From Lachnospiraceae bacterium XBB1006 (lineage in GTDB: Bacteria; Bacillota; Clostridia; Lachnospirales; Lachnospiraceae): 64,000 bases of DNA. Both the position numbers and the translations under genes were made by a program. The notes under the pieces are model-generated. The model was not told the origin of the DNA, searched no databases, and saw only the letters and a list, made by a program, of their open reading frames with translations. This document shows positions 43,262 to 52,746 of the stretch, piece by piece (the stretch's first letter is position 1; each line of letters opens with the position of its first letter). Where the stretch lies: contig FOXT01000012.1 of the NCBI GenBank assembly GCA_900115795.1, positions 1 to 64,000 of the forward strand, written 5' to 3'.

Positions 43262-43290
43262 TTCTTAGGAATATCGCTAAGAATATTATA
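43262..43290 (-). promoter_or_regulatory. promoter/operator of the XRE gene
   Basis: TATAAT on the minus strand (43290-43285) is directly followed by TTCTTAG-N8-CTAAGAA (43262-43283), which would cover the transcript start. No good -35 box; a GGGTATAAC..GATATAACCCC dyad lies where an activator would sit (43295-43320). Confidence 0.45.
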
Positions 43291-43337
43291 AGGGGTTATA
43301 TCCTACAGGTGTTATACCCAAAGTAAAGGGCATATTT

Positions 43338-43357
43338 TATTCCCTTTTAAAGGAATA
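43338..43357 (-). terminator. AT-rich hairpin after the acetyltransferase gene
   Basis: TATTCCCTTTTAAAGGAATA forms a near-perfect self-complementary stem 9 nt past the stop codon on the minus strand. The run of T after it is short. Confidence 0.45.
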
Positions 43358-43365
43358 GTGTGTAC

Positions 43366-43932
43366 TTACTTTGCTTCCCATTCTTTTTTCAAAATCGCAT
43401 ACTGCCAGGTATTCTCATACAGCGGCGTTCCATCCGGATTATTTACAAAAGAAATGAATTCCTTAAACTCCCCTTCTTTTCGCATACCAAGCTTCTCACA
43501 AAGATGCTGGCTGGAAAAATTGTTATCCTCTGTATAGGCATAAATTCTCCGGGCACCTTTTTCGCTAAAAAGATAGTCGAAAAATGCATAGGCCGCCTCA
43601 AAGGCATAGCCCTTTCCCTGATAACGACCATTCAGCATCCAGCATGGACTAAAAGTGTCCATGGGCGCAGAATCCCCTTTTCCCGGGTCATCCTGTTCCG
43701 GATATGCCTCAATTTCGCCAATTACCTTATCTTCATCCTTAAGAACAATGGCAAAATAATATTCTGTTTCTGCGGAACGCCTTTTTACTTCTTCTGCCGC
43801 TTCCTCTAAAGAATGCAACTTCATGGAGGCAAAACAGTTTACCGCCGGTTCTTTCAAATATTCATATACATCCGCTGCGTCCGATTCTTTGAAGGGGCGC
43901 AGGGTTAGTCTTTTTGTTTCAAGTGTGCTCAT
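43366..43932 (-). CDS. GNAT-family N-acetyltransferase
   Basis: 188 residues from the ATG at 43932 (MSTLETKRLTLRPFKESDAA), with GGAGAA 9 nt upstream; an open extension to 44043 is the shadow of the small cysteine-rich gene. Typical RimJ/RimL-like family: RYQGKGYAFEAAYAFFDYLF is the acetyl-CoA loop and NNFSSQHLCEKLGM the C-terminal motif. The acceptor is unknown. Confidence 0.88.
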   Translation of the reverse strand: MSTLETKRLTLRPFKESDAADVYEYLKEPAVNCFASMKLHSLEEAAEEVKRRSAETEYYFAIVLKDEDKVIGEIEAYPEQDDPGKGDSAPMDTFSPCWMLNGRYQGKGYAFEAAYAFFDYLFSEKGARRIYAYTEDNNFSSQHLCEKLGMRKEGEFKEFISFVNNPDGTPLYENTWQYAILKKEWEAK

Positions 43933-43954
43933 TGTCTTTGTTCTCCAATACGAA

Positions 43955-44059
43955 TTAGTAGCAGCAACAATTAATACGGCTGCCGCACTTATCGCAGCCA
44001 TCTTTGCGAAATGCCTCCGCCATCTCGGCATACTTACCTTCATACTTCTTTTTAGTCAT
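43955..44059 (-). CDS. 34-residue cysteine-rich small protein
   Basis: MTKKKYEGKYAEMAEAFRKD then GCDKCGSRINCCCY. GAGGA sits 9 nt before the ATG and the acetyltransferase start follows 22 nt after the stop, so it looks like a translated leader gene. CxxC plus CCC suggests metal or redox chemistry. I do not recognise a family. Confidence 0.5.
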   Translation of the reverse strand: MTKKKYEGKYAEMAEAFRKDGCDKCGSRINCCCY

Positions 44060-44144
44060 AATAAAATCCTCGTAACTTCTATTCCGTACATACTTTCCCT
44101 TTTCACACATATATGCCTACGTAGAAAATGTGTTTGTTTTCAAC

Positions 44145-44585
44145 TCACTTTAGTCCTTCATACTTATTCATTACCAAAGTATATATTCCCGCAATATCCT
44201 TGCGCACTTCTTCCGAAAACAAATGATATTTAACTTCATCCATAATTCCGTTATTCGCCTTAATAATTTTATCTTCTAGGCTTTGTAATTTGCTACAGAG
44301 CTTTTTATAAAATGCCTCGTCATGATAGTAGAAAAACAATGCTTCCTTCCGCAAATCATTTAACCCGTTTTCAAGCATATCGGTTCCCGTTAAACCGTTA
44401 GCAGTATTTTTAATGTTCTGCTGTGCTTGGGGGATAATCTCAATGAAGTATTTAAAGAAAACTTTTGTGTATATTTCAGCTTCCATGTTCAGTTTGTTAA
44501 TTTTAATATTTATTCTATAATCGCATATTGCTACACCAAGTGAAATAAGTAATGCCAAACCGGAAAAAATCAAATCACATTCCAT
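44145..44585 (-). CDS. membrane-anchored helical protein of a three-gene module
   Basis: 146 residues. One N-terminal helix (LIFSGLALLISLGVAICDY) followed by a mostly helical cytoplasmic region. No known domain recognised. Its ATG shares one base with the stop of the STAS-like gene (TAATG), a sign of obligate co-translation. Could be the membrane effector or anchor of the ATPase/STAS pair; inference only. Low-GC, like the rest of the module. Confidence 0.7.
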   Translation of the reverse strand: MECDLIFSGLALLISLGVAICDYRINIKINKLNMEAEIYTKVFFKYFIEIIPQAQQNIKNTANGLTGTDMLENGLNDLRKEALFFYYHDEAFYKKLCSKLQSLEDKIIKANNGIMDEVKYHLFSEEVRKDIAGIYTLVMNKYEGLK

Positions 44586-44869
44586 TATCTTATCCTACTC
44601 CTTATCTGATTAGTTAACTTTTCGTTACCAGAAATAATAGTAACATTTCTATCTACCCCTTCATACCCAATGTTATCTATTATCTCCTTAAATAATCCTT
44701 GTACAAATGATGACGCAACTTTAATTATTCTATCTGGAAAGATTATTATAATCGGCTCCGTATATGAAATTTTATCCTTTATCTGAGTAGTAAATATTTC
44801 AATTCCATAATCATACCCTGCGATGCATGTCATTGCCTTTTCAAAATGCAATTCAAATTGATTATTCAT
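44585..44869 (-). CDS. STAS-like DUF4325 protein
   Basis: 94 residues. IIIIFPDRIIKVASSFVQGL then FKEIIDNIGYEG and NVTIISGNEKLTNQ fit the STAS-like DUF4325 fold: a beta strand, a helix with SSFVxGL, and a terminal strand. Such proteins are usually next to GHKL ATPases, echoing anti-sigma-factor/antagonist pairs such as SpoIIAB/SpoIIAA. It starts 2 nt after the ATPase stop. Confidence 0.75.
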   Translation of the reverse strand: MNNQFELHFEKAMTCIAGYDYGIEIFTTQIKDKISYTEPIIIIFPDRIIKVASSFVQGLFKEIIDNIGYEGVDRNVTIISGNEKLTNQIRSRIR

Positions 44870-44871
44870 AG

Positions 44872-46032
44872 CTAGTCTCCTTTCGTCAATATAAAGTCAA
44901 GATTATAAGCTGTTCCAGGGAAAAAGGTATCACAGCAATCAATTACTCTATTATCAGGTGGGCATGTAAAAAAATTGCACTCTTCATTAAACCCTAACCA
45001 ATTATCGTCGTCATACACTAGGCACTCTTTATAGAAATTTACAGTACGCTTTCCGCTTAACATATAGCAATGATTGTCAAAAGATCTCCGCTGCAACGAT
45101 TCGATTAAAACTGTCAACCCCTTTCCTCCGGTTTTACCTTTATCTACGCCAGAAATGCAATCTTGAAATACCGCTAAATTAAAAAAATCTTCTTTGTGAT
45201 ATTTGTCATTCCAAAAATTATCTTTGTGATATTTATATGCCTTTCTTAACTTTTCATACCGATTCTCCGAGCAATCACATTTTTGCTTATACACTTTGTT
45301 TCTCAGTTCATCCCCAATTAGCTTGTCAGAAAAATTAATCACGACAATGTTTACACTATATACATCCTGCTCTATACCATCAATTTGAGCACAATAGTTA
45401 TCTGCAACATCAATATCTATTAAACAGTCACTACCCCCATGTTCTAAAGCATTACCTACCAATTCGGCAACAACCTCTACTATGTCATCTTTAACAATAT
45501 CACACGAATTGAACATTTTGAAAAACGTATCCACATCTTGGAACGCTGCGCATAACTTTTCGTTTGAATTTTCCACCAATCTTCTAAAATGGCTTCCAAA
45601 TCCATCGTTTCTAAATTTACATTTAAATTTTTCAACGTTTTCTTTTTCTGGGCTATTTAGTAATAGGAGTAACGACGAGTTTAATCCTGCAGTTATAATA
45701 TTTATTTGAGGTTTCCACATAATATGCAATTCAACATTATATTCCGATATTATATAATAACACAAACATTCCAAGATAACATATGTTAATTTATCATTAA
45801 TATGTATATCTTTAGAAGAAAAGTAAAGAAGAACCGGCATTTTCGTTTTCGAATTGTTTTTAATGTAATAGTTTAAATATTTTATAATTTTTGATATACA
45901 TTTACCATTTAATTCCTTTTCAAATAGTTGAATTACATAAAATGGTCGCCCTTTAAATTTCTGTATCTTTCTAATTTTAAAATTTTTAATACCTTCTCCA
46001 TTTTTTTCAAAAACCTGATTTAAGTTATTCAC
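44872..46032 (-). CDS. GHKL (histidine-kinase-like) ATPase of a STAS-linked module
   Basis: 386 residues. The N-box EVVAELVGNALEHGG (Glu190, Asn194) and the G2-like lid KGKTGGKGLTVLIESL (about 305-320) mark a GHKL ATP-binding domain without a dimerisation His domain. The N-terminal half (1-170) is unrecognised. Together with the DUF4325 and membrane proteins it forms a translationally coupled trio downstream of mcrC by 47 nt. The role is unknown; location argues for defence. Confidence 0.75.
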   Translation of the reverse strand: MNNLNQVFEKNGEGIKNFKIRKIQKFKGRPFYVIQLFEKELNGKCISKIIKYLNYYIKNNSKTKMPVLLYFSSKDIHINDKLTYVILECLCYYIISEYNVELHIMWKPQINIITAGLNSSLLLLLNSPEKENVEKFKCKFRNDGFGSHFRRLVENSNEKLCAAFQDVDTFFKMFNSCDIVKDDIVEVVAELVGNALEHGGSDCLIDIDVADNYCAQIDGIEQDVYSVNIVVINFSDKLIGDELRNKVYKQKCDCSENRYEKLRKAYKYHKDNFWNDKYHKEDFFNLAVFQDCISGVDKGKTGGKGLTVLIESLQRRSFDNHCYMLSGKRTVNFYKECLVYDDDNWLGFNEECNFFTCPPDNRVIDCCDTFFPGTAYNLDFILTKGD

Positions 46033-46079
46033 AATTTCTTCCTCCCAATTTATCTCAAGTATATCGAAATTTTAACCCT

Positions 46080-47126
46080 TTAAATCTTCTTCTGCATATT
46101 CTCCGCTATTCCATCTAGAACTTCCCGAATCTTAGCAAACTCCTGATTCAAATCAAGTGTCTTAACACATATTGTATTTCCACCCATATGGTATATCTCG
46201 TCAATTACCTTTTCATCCTCAGTTTTTGCATATAAAAGAATTCCGCTTACACTTCCGTCATGCTTAACATCTTTATTCTTTACATACGAAAAAATCTGAT
46301 AGATGTTATTTGAATGAAGCGTTCTGCTGTTAAACAACCTATTATACTGTAACATTCTTGAATAAAATTTTGCATCAATAATGGTGGTTTTTCCGTAATA
46401 TTCCAGCGTAATATCCGTTCGCATAGTAGGAAGTAAGGTTTTGTATCCATCATCAACATCCCACTCCACCATCGATGGTGCTGGGTTAAACTCAGGGAAA
46501 TGTCTCTTATAATACTCAAGAATAAACTTTTCATAAAGATTATGCATTTGCCTATCATCAAGATACCGGTGCAATCTTTTGCTCCCTTCTTCTTCCGTAG
46601 GAAGCAATCCCTTCACAACATATTCGCAAATATTCATCAGCATCTTATATGTGGAATTATTTCTCGTATATGAAAAATCACTCCATTTTACGTTTTTTAG
46701 ATAAACCTCTTCAACGCCATTGAAAAATAGTAGCACTTTCTTTAATTCTTTTTTACGTTCTGGCTTAACCTCATCGCTATTAAGTAGCAAAAGAATTGTA
46801 CTTTTTAAAACTTGATTCATATGGGTATTCTTTTCATATGAATCATAAGAGCATGCCAAACGTCCCTTCATCATCGTCAATTCCTTGATTGAATCTGATA
46901 TGTTAATTTTTCCTTTAGGACTTGATAAGGTCTCTGTCTGAATTATATAGTCTCGACCTAAGCCACGCTTAATCTGACTTGATACTCCCTTAGCCAAAAT
47001 TGCTGCCATAAGATCAGCCGTATACTCAAACTCTTCTGCTTCAATATCCTTGTACTTGTCTTCACTTAACGCACGAAAAGCATAACTGAGCATATAATAA
47101 ATATTTTTAATCCTTATTTTGCTCAT
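46080..47126 (-). CDS. mcrC: McrC-family nuclease subunit
   Basis: 348 residues from the ATG at 47126, overlapping mcrB by 20 nt. McrC carries the nuclease of the McrBC modification-dependent restriction system. The PD-(D/E)XK core is TDITLEYYGKTTIIDAKFYS (Asp, then D-A-K), followed by NNIYQIFSYV. N-terminal IRIKNIYYMLSYAFRAL is the family start. Complete. Confidence 0.93.
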   Translation of the reverse strand: MSKIRIKNIYYMLSYAFRALSEDKYKDIEAEEFEYTADLMAAILAKGVSSQIKRGLGRDYIIQTETLSSPKGKINISDSIKELTMMKGRLACSYDSYEKNTHMNQVLKSTILLLLNSDEVKPERKKELKKVLLFFNGVEEVYLKNVKWSDFSYTRNNSTYKMLMNICEYVVKGLLPTEEEGSKRLHRYLDDRQMHNLYEKFILEYYKRHFPEFNPAPSMVEWDVDDGYKTLLPTMRTDITLEYYGKTTIIDAKFYSRMLQYNRLFNSRTLHSNNIYQIFSYVKNKDVKHDGSVSGILLYAKTEDEKVIDEIYHMGGNTICVKTLDLNQEFAKIREVLDGIAENMQKKI

Positions 47127-49578
47127 ATACAACACCACGCAATCGTTCAGTCCATGTATCTACTTTTGATGGTTCATCAAACCAATATTCTCTTATCAAT
47201 GGTAGCAATTCATATTCAACGATTGCTGCAACATCCTCATCAGAAATCTTTTCTGTAACGCAGAAGTAACTATGACCAATTACAAAACCACTTCCCAAAG
47301 AATCATCATTTTTAATCTCTTGATTCAGCTTTGAAACCTCGTCAATTATCGCATCATACTTTGCGTTCGATGCGATATCATGCATCACATTAAACGAGTC
47401 CTCATCGAATGCTGGTTGCATCTCATAGAACGCAAATCTTCTACGCAAAGCATAATCAATTATAGCCAAGCTGCGATCTGCAGTATTCATCATTCCAATG
47501 ATATGAACATTTGCTGGCACAGAAAACAGCTCATTCTTATATAGCAATCTTAAAGTCTCTCCACGTTTATCCGACTCGATAAGCATTAAAAGCTCTCCAA
47601 AAATTTTACTCATATTACCACGATTAATCTCATCGATAATGAAAAAGTACTCGTTTTCTGCATCATCTTTTGCCTTTCGGCAAAATTCATAGAATGGTCC
47701 CGGAACGAGTTCAAATCCGCCCTCTTTTGTAGGTCTGAATCCCATTATGAAATCTTCATAACTATAGCTCTGATGAAACTGTACCATCATTACTCTCTCT
47801 GCATCCTTGACTTGCATGATCGAATACGCAAGTCTCTTAGCAGCATAAGTTTTACCGACACCTGGAGCTCCCTGTAAAATTATGTTCTTCTTTTTCAAAA
47901 GCAATCTGGCAAGCCTTTCATACTCTTCCCTGGACATAAACACGTCATTTAAAAAATCTTCTTCTGTGTACTTTGTGTAACTTTGTATTGTTTGTTCTTC
48001 AACAACAGTTTCCTCTCCAGCAAAAAGCTTTTCCAGTTCAAGCACATAATCCGTATAATCCGTTATATCTGTTAATGTCTTAAGAGCAGCTTTTCCCGGG
48101 TGTTCCCACTCACCTTCATCTGTCCATTCCACTTTTCGAATATTTTTATATCCAGTTCTCGACGCATCATAAATATAATCTGATTGAACAATACCTCGTC
48201 CCACTATTTTTGATTGCCCACGCTTTACATATACTATATCTCCAACCTTTATCTCTCGTGAAAATTGCCAAGTGGCCAATGATATATTTTTAAAGCTCTT
48301 TTCGGAATCATTTTTATCTTGAAGTGCTGCAATCATTTCCGTTCTATCGGCGTACTCCAAAAGATTTCCAAGATTATCCCATCCGATTGCCATTATGCCA
48401 TTCTCATAAAATTCATCCCAATACCTTGAATTTTCACCCGCTGCATACATCCAAAATCTTGTTTTAGGATCTTCAAGTACTTCGTTGTCAGCATCATTCT
48501 GCGTATTTTTAAGTATATCAACCCATTTTAAAAATATGTCGCTTGCCATCTGCTCTGTCATTTTGCAGGCCATTCCCTTATCAGTAAGAGTCCACACACC
48601 ACGCTGTGATTTATCTATTATCCCCTCGTAGGCAAGATAATTTCTTGCAAAAGCAACTTCATTAGCAAACTTGTTTGTCTTAGTCTTTCCTCGTGTTTCC
48701 GTAATTTCCTTCTCTGATAACTTCAAGCTCTTGGCAATCTGATCTCTTACATCCTTCGGCTTTGCTGAACCACCCAAATCCTTTAGCGCTTCGATTAATG
48801 GTCTAAACCACTTTAAAAACTCTGCATTTGACTTCTTTCCACCAGTATCCTGTGTTGACTTCCAAGCCATATAGGATAACTTTGGCAAATCGTCATATCC
48901 GAAATTTCCATTCTTAATCGCATTTGCACACTGTTCGCACATAAAAAGGTATTTACTACCGTCCGGCAATGTCTTATCGATTCCAGAAAAAACCGTAGAA
49001 AAATACGGTGGCAGATTATCCTTTTGAAGAATAAATTTCCTGTTACGATCATCCAAATTAATATATGTATTCGGTCTACACCAATACATCCCCATTGTAA
49101 GATTCCAACGAATTATCTTTTGTTTGGTCACCTTATCATATTGTGTAATAAAACGAACTCTCTTCTCTGAAGTTGCTTCATCAGCATATGATAATGCAAT
49201 TTCAAACATATCCCATAGATTCTGAATATCATCGATTGCTCTATCCTTTTTACCTGCAAAAAACCACGCCTTTAAATTGTTCAAAACCGGTATTCCATCA
49301 AAAACTTCTGGAACCTCTTCACTTAATGCCAATCTGTTTTTTAATCCATTAAGAATAGCAACTCTGTTATCATTGGTAATTCCCCTATTAAAACTTCCCA
49401 TAACTGTAAAAGGATCAATATCCTCAACCGGGGCATCATCCTCTACATAAGGAAACTTCATTCCAACTTCCGCAAAAACATCTTGCAACAAATCCACTAA
49501 TGCCTTGCGATTATTCTTATACTTTAATAGTGTTGTCGCCAATTCCATATAAATTTTTACCCAAGCAAATTTATCCAC
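47107..49578 (-). CDS. mcrB: McrB-family AAA+ GTPase with N-terminal DNA-sensing domains
   Basis: 823 residues. An N-terminal region of unknown fold, a winged-helix Mrr_N-like segment (about 265-340, LKDLGGSAKPKDVRDQIAKS), an EVE-like domain (FWMYAAGENSRYWDEFYENG, about 365-470) that may read modified bases, and a McrB-type AAA+ motor with Walker A QGAPGVGKTYAAKRLA (about 568), Walker B EYFFIIDEINRG and the MNTADRSLAIIDYALRRRF motif. It powers cleavage by McrC. The EVE-like domain in place of the classical DUF3578 domain hints at a different base specificity. Confidence 0.92.
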   Translation of the reverse strand: MDKFAWVKIYMELATTLLKYKNNRKALVDLLQDVFAEVGMKFPYVEDDAPVEDIDPFTVMGSFNRGITNDNRVAILNGLKNRLALSEEVPEVFDGIPVLNNLKAWFFAGKKDRAIDDIQNLWDMFEIALSYADEATSEKRVRFITQYDKVTKQKIIRWNLTMGMYWCRPNTYINLDDRNRKFILQKDNLPPYFSTVFSGIDKTLPDGSKYLFMCEQCANAIKNGNFGYDDLPKLSYMAWKSTQDTGGKKSNAEFLKWFRPLIEALKDLGGSAKPKDVRDQIAKSLKLSEKEITETRGKTKTNKFANEVAFARNYLAYEGIIDKSQRGVWTLTDKGMACKMTEQMASDIFLKWVDILKNTQNDADNEVLEDPKTRFWMYAAGENSRYWDEFYENGIMAIGWDNLGNLLEYADRTEMIAALQDKNDSEKSFKNISLATWQFSREIKVGDIVYVKRGQSKIVGRGIVQSDYIYDASRTGYKNIRKVEWTDEGEWEHPGKAALKTLTDITDYTDYVLELEKLFAGEETVVEEQTIQSYTKYTEEDFLNDVFMSREEYERLARLLLKKKNIILQGAPGVGKTYAAKRLAYSIMQVKDAERVMMVQFHQSYSYEDFIMGFRPTKEGGFELVPGPFYEFCRKAKDDAENEYFFIIDEINRGNMSKIFGELLMLIESDKRGETLRLLYKNELFSVPANVHIIGMMNTADRSLAIIDYALRRRFAFYEMQPAFDEDSFNVMHDIASNAKYDAIIDEVSKLNQEIKNDDSLGSGFVIGHSYFCVTEKISDEDVAAIVEYELLPLIREYWFDEPSKVDTWTERLRGVVYEQNKD

Positions 49579-49594
49579 CTATTTATCCCCCATT

Positions 49595-52500
49595 CTATAA
49601 CATATCTTGTAATCCTTCAGCATACGCAGTAAATCTATCCATTGAATTATATCTTTCATCCACATAATCGCCCATCATATTATCTGTCCACAACTCACAC
49701 TGAGTCATTACCGTCTGAACAGCATCTTCCATACCTTCGGGCGGGTATTTATGTTTCTTTAAAAGTCTCTTAATCATCATTCGCATCTTAGAACGTGCGG
49801 ACTCACGTTTTTGCCAATCAATTGTACGATTCTTTCTTAATGCATCCGCAAGCTCTTTCGTGATAGCAATCAATTCCTCATTTTCATAAAAATCCTTTAT
49901 CGCCTGAGGTTTTGTAAGCGCATCATAAAATGCTAATTCATCTGCAGTCAATCCCAGTTGTTGTCCTTCATCTCTCGCTACTGCAATCTGTTTTGCAATA
50001 TTAAGCAACTCTTCGATAACCTGCTCATTGGTAAGCATTCCATTAAGATATTGATTCATGGCCTCTTGAATGAGTTCACTAAACTTCTGAGATTTAACTA
50101 CATTCGTACGTTTATATACGTGAACCTGTTCTGCAATGAGCTTCTTCAGTAACTCTACCGCTAAGTTCTTTTCCTTCATTCTAGATATCTCTTCTAAAAA
50201 CTTAGGATCAAAAAGAGAAAACTCGTCGTTCACATCAGAGAAAAGATTAATTACACCCTCACTCTTTACACTCTGCTTTAATAGATTATTAATACGCTCG
50301 TTCATCTCCGGTAAAGAAATCTTCTTTCCTTCACCCTTATTCGCTAGTCTCGAAAGAAGCACTCTTACTGATTCAAAGAATGCTGCTTCAATACGAAGTT
50401 CTTCTTCCGCTAACGAAGAACATAGAGATAACGCCTGGCGAAGAAGTAGGGATTCTTTCATATAATCCTCACGCTCTCTCTCCATTGAAGGTGCAACAAT
50501 AAAGTTCACCGCTCCACTAATCGCTTTTGAGCGTTCTAAATCGGTGCCAAACATGAACTTGCCATAATCATATCCGTGGAAAAGATCTCTACAAATTGAC
50601 AACTTCTCTAAGAACTTAGGATATGCAACCTTGGTAATATCAGTATCACCATAATTCTTTTTATCACGTTTAGTATAGTCATTCATAGCAGATTTAAGAG
50701 CCGAAGCTATTCCAACATAGTCAACAACAAGTCCACCTTCTTTATCACGGAAGACTCGATTCACACGAGCAATAGCCTGCATAAGATTGTAGCCCTGCAT
50801 TGGCTTATAAACGTACATTGTTGCCAATGAAGGTACATCAAATCCTGTCAGCCACATATCAACTACAATAGCAATTTTTAGCGGACTATCATTATCTTTA
50901 AATAACTTCGCCAGCTTATCCTTATGACGTTTATTGCCAATTATCTCATGCCAATCTTCCGGGTCTTTATTACCTGAAGTCATAACAACAGCAATCTTTT
51001 CGTTCCAACCGGGGCGAAGTTCCAAAATACGCTTATAAATTTTCATCGCAATAGGACGAGAATAAGCAACAATCATAGCCTTTCCAGTAAGTAAATTCTC
51101 TCGATTATTCTCATAATGAATCAAAATATCATTTACAAGGGAATCAATTGTCTGCTCATTTCCAAGAATAGCCTCCATCTGCCCAAGTTCACGTTTACTT
51201 TTCTCAATAACATCTGGATCAGCATTATTGGCCATAATATCATATTCCGTATCGATGAGTTGTAACGTTTTCTGATCAAGATTAAGCTTAATAACTCGAC
51301 TTTCATAATAAACCGGTCTCGTAGCTCCATCTTCTACAGCCTGAGTCATATCGTAGATATCAATATACTCACCAAAAACTTCTCTCGTACTACGGTCTTT
51401 CATTGAAATAGGCGTTCCTGTAAATCCAATATATGTAGCGTTCGGAAGCGTATCTCTAATTATTCGAGCAGTTCCAACCTTAATCTTACCAGTGACTGGA
51501 TCCACTTTTTCTTTTAGACCATACTGTCCACGGTGTGCTTCATCAGCCATCACTATGATATTTCGTCTATCAGATAGTGCTTCACTTGATTCTTCGAATT
51601 TCTGCATCGTTGTAAAGATAATACCATTTGCCTTTCTTCCATCAAGCCAATCTTTTAATCCAATATCATCTTTGCCTGATGTCTCCGTCAACTTTCTGCA
51701 TGTAGCATGTACTGGTTCTTGTCGCAAAAAATCTTTACATTTAGCAAATTGACCATATAGTTGGTCATCAAGATCGTTTCTATCCGTAAGGACAACTATA
51801 GTAGGACTATCCAATGCCTCTTGCAACAAATGAGCATAGAACACCATAGATAAGGATTTTCCTGATCCCTGAGTATGCCAAAATACGCCACCCTTTCCAT
51901 CTGTAGCAGTCGCTCTCTTTGTTGATTCAATTGCTTTCTTTACAGCAAAATATTGATGATATCCTGCAAGAATCTTGTACTGTTTAAGGCCTTCATTTGA
52001 AAAACAAATAAAATTCTTTATAATATCGAGCAATCTTTCTTTTTCAAACATTCCTTCAAAGAACGTATCAAACTGAGCATATTGAGTATTTTCATAATCT
52101 CCGTCTTTTGTCTTCCACTCCATGTATCGGTCTTCACCTGAAGTAATTGTACCTGCTTTTGAAGTTAACTGATCACTCATAACGCATATACAATTATAAA
52201 TAAACATGGACGGAATCTCATGCATGTAGTTTCTGATTTGCGTATACGCCTCAGACGCATCAGTTTCATCACGCGATGGTGATTTTAGTTCTACCAATAC
52301 CACCGGCAACCCATTTAAAAACAATAATACGTCCGGTCTCTTATTGCTATTCTCTACGAACGTCCATTGATTAGCCACAATAAATGAATTGTTTTTGGTG
52401 TTTTTATAGTCAACCAAGTAGACAAGTCCGGAACGCTCTTCACCATTAACAAAATAGCGAACCTCTATACCATGCTGAAGATAATCCATAAATACAGCAT

Positions 52501-52735
52501 TTTTCTGAACCAGTTCACCATTTTCAAAATTATGAAGTTTAAAAAGCGCATCCCTAATAGCATCGTTTGGCATATCTCTATTGATTCTGCGTAACGCTGC
52601 CTCTAATTCATCTTCATATAATGGACTTCTGAAATCTCTTTCCAAGTCAGGACCATACACATAGCTGTATCCCATATTCTGAAAGAGCTCTAGTAATGAA
52701 TTTTCATAATTTGCTTCTGTGTAAACTCCAGACAT
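49595..52735 (-). CDS. hsdR: type I restriction enzyme, R subunit
   Basis: 1,046 residues, the expected length. N-terminal PD-(D/E)XK nuclease with PDVLLFLNGLPVVLVELKSP, SF2 helicase with WHTQGSGKSLSMVFYAH, VLTDRNDLDDQLY, ADEAHRGQYG, GFTGTPI and IARVNRVFRDKEGGLVVDY. C-terminal region about 880-1046 contacts the methyltransferase core. Translocates DNA and cuts it at distance when sites are unmethylated. It lies 11 nt after the FRG gene. Confidence 0.96.
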   Translation of the reverse strand: MSGVYTEANYENSLLELFQNMGYSYVYGPDLERDFRSPLYEDELEAALRRINRDMPNDAIRDALFKLHNFENGELVQKNAVFMDYLQHGIEVRYFVNGEERSGLVYLVDYKNTKNNSFIVANQWTFVENSNKRPDVLLFLNGLPVVLVELKSPSRDETDASEAYTQIRNYMHEIPSMFIYNCICVMSDQLTSKAGTITSGEDRYMEWKTKDGDYENTQYAQFDTFFEGMFEKERLLDIIKNFICFSNEGLKQYKILAGYHQYFAVKKAIESTKRATATDGKGGVFWHTQGSGKSLSMVFYAHLLQEALDSPTIVVLTDRNDLDDQLYGQFAKCKDFLRQEPVHATCRKLTETSGKDDIGLKDWLDGRKANGIIFTTMQKFEESSEALSDRRNIIVMADEAHRGQYGLKEKVDPVTGKIKVGTARIIRDTLPNATYIGFTGTPISMKDRSTREVFGEYIDIYDMTQAVEDGATRPVYYESRVIKLNLDQKTLQLIDTEYDIMANNADPDVIEKSKRELGQMEAILGNEQTIDSLVNDILIHYENNRENLLTGKAMIVAYSRPIAMKIYKRILELRPGWNEKIAVVMTSGNKDPEDWHEIIGNKRHKDKLAKLFKDNDSPLKIAIVVDMWLTGFDVPSLATMYVYKPMQGYNLMQAIARVNRVFRDKEGGLVVDYVGIASALKSAMNDYTKRDKKNYGDTDITKVAYPKFLEKLSICRDLFHGYDYGKFMFGTDLERSKAISGAVNFIVAPSMEREREDYMKESLLLRQALSLCSSLAEEELRIEAAFFESVRVLLSRLANKGEGKKISLPEMNERINNLLKQSVKSEGVINLFSDVNDEFSLFDPKFLEEISRMKEKNLAVELLKKLIAEQVHVYKRTNVVKSQKFSELIQEAMNQYLNGMLTNEQVIEELLNIAKQIAVARDEGQQLGLTADELAFYDALTKPQAIKDFYENEELIAITKELADALRKNRTIDWQKRESARSKMRMMIKRLLKKHKYPPEGMEDAVQTVMTQCELWTDNMMGDYVDERYNSMDRFTAYAEGLQDML

Positions 52736-52746
52736 AACATCCTCTC

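Noticed and set aside
43933-44043. N-terminal extension of the acetyltransferase at 43366
   Set aside because: It is the out-of-frame reading of the small cysteine-rich gene; the internal ATG at 43932 has its own ribosome site.
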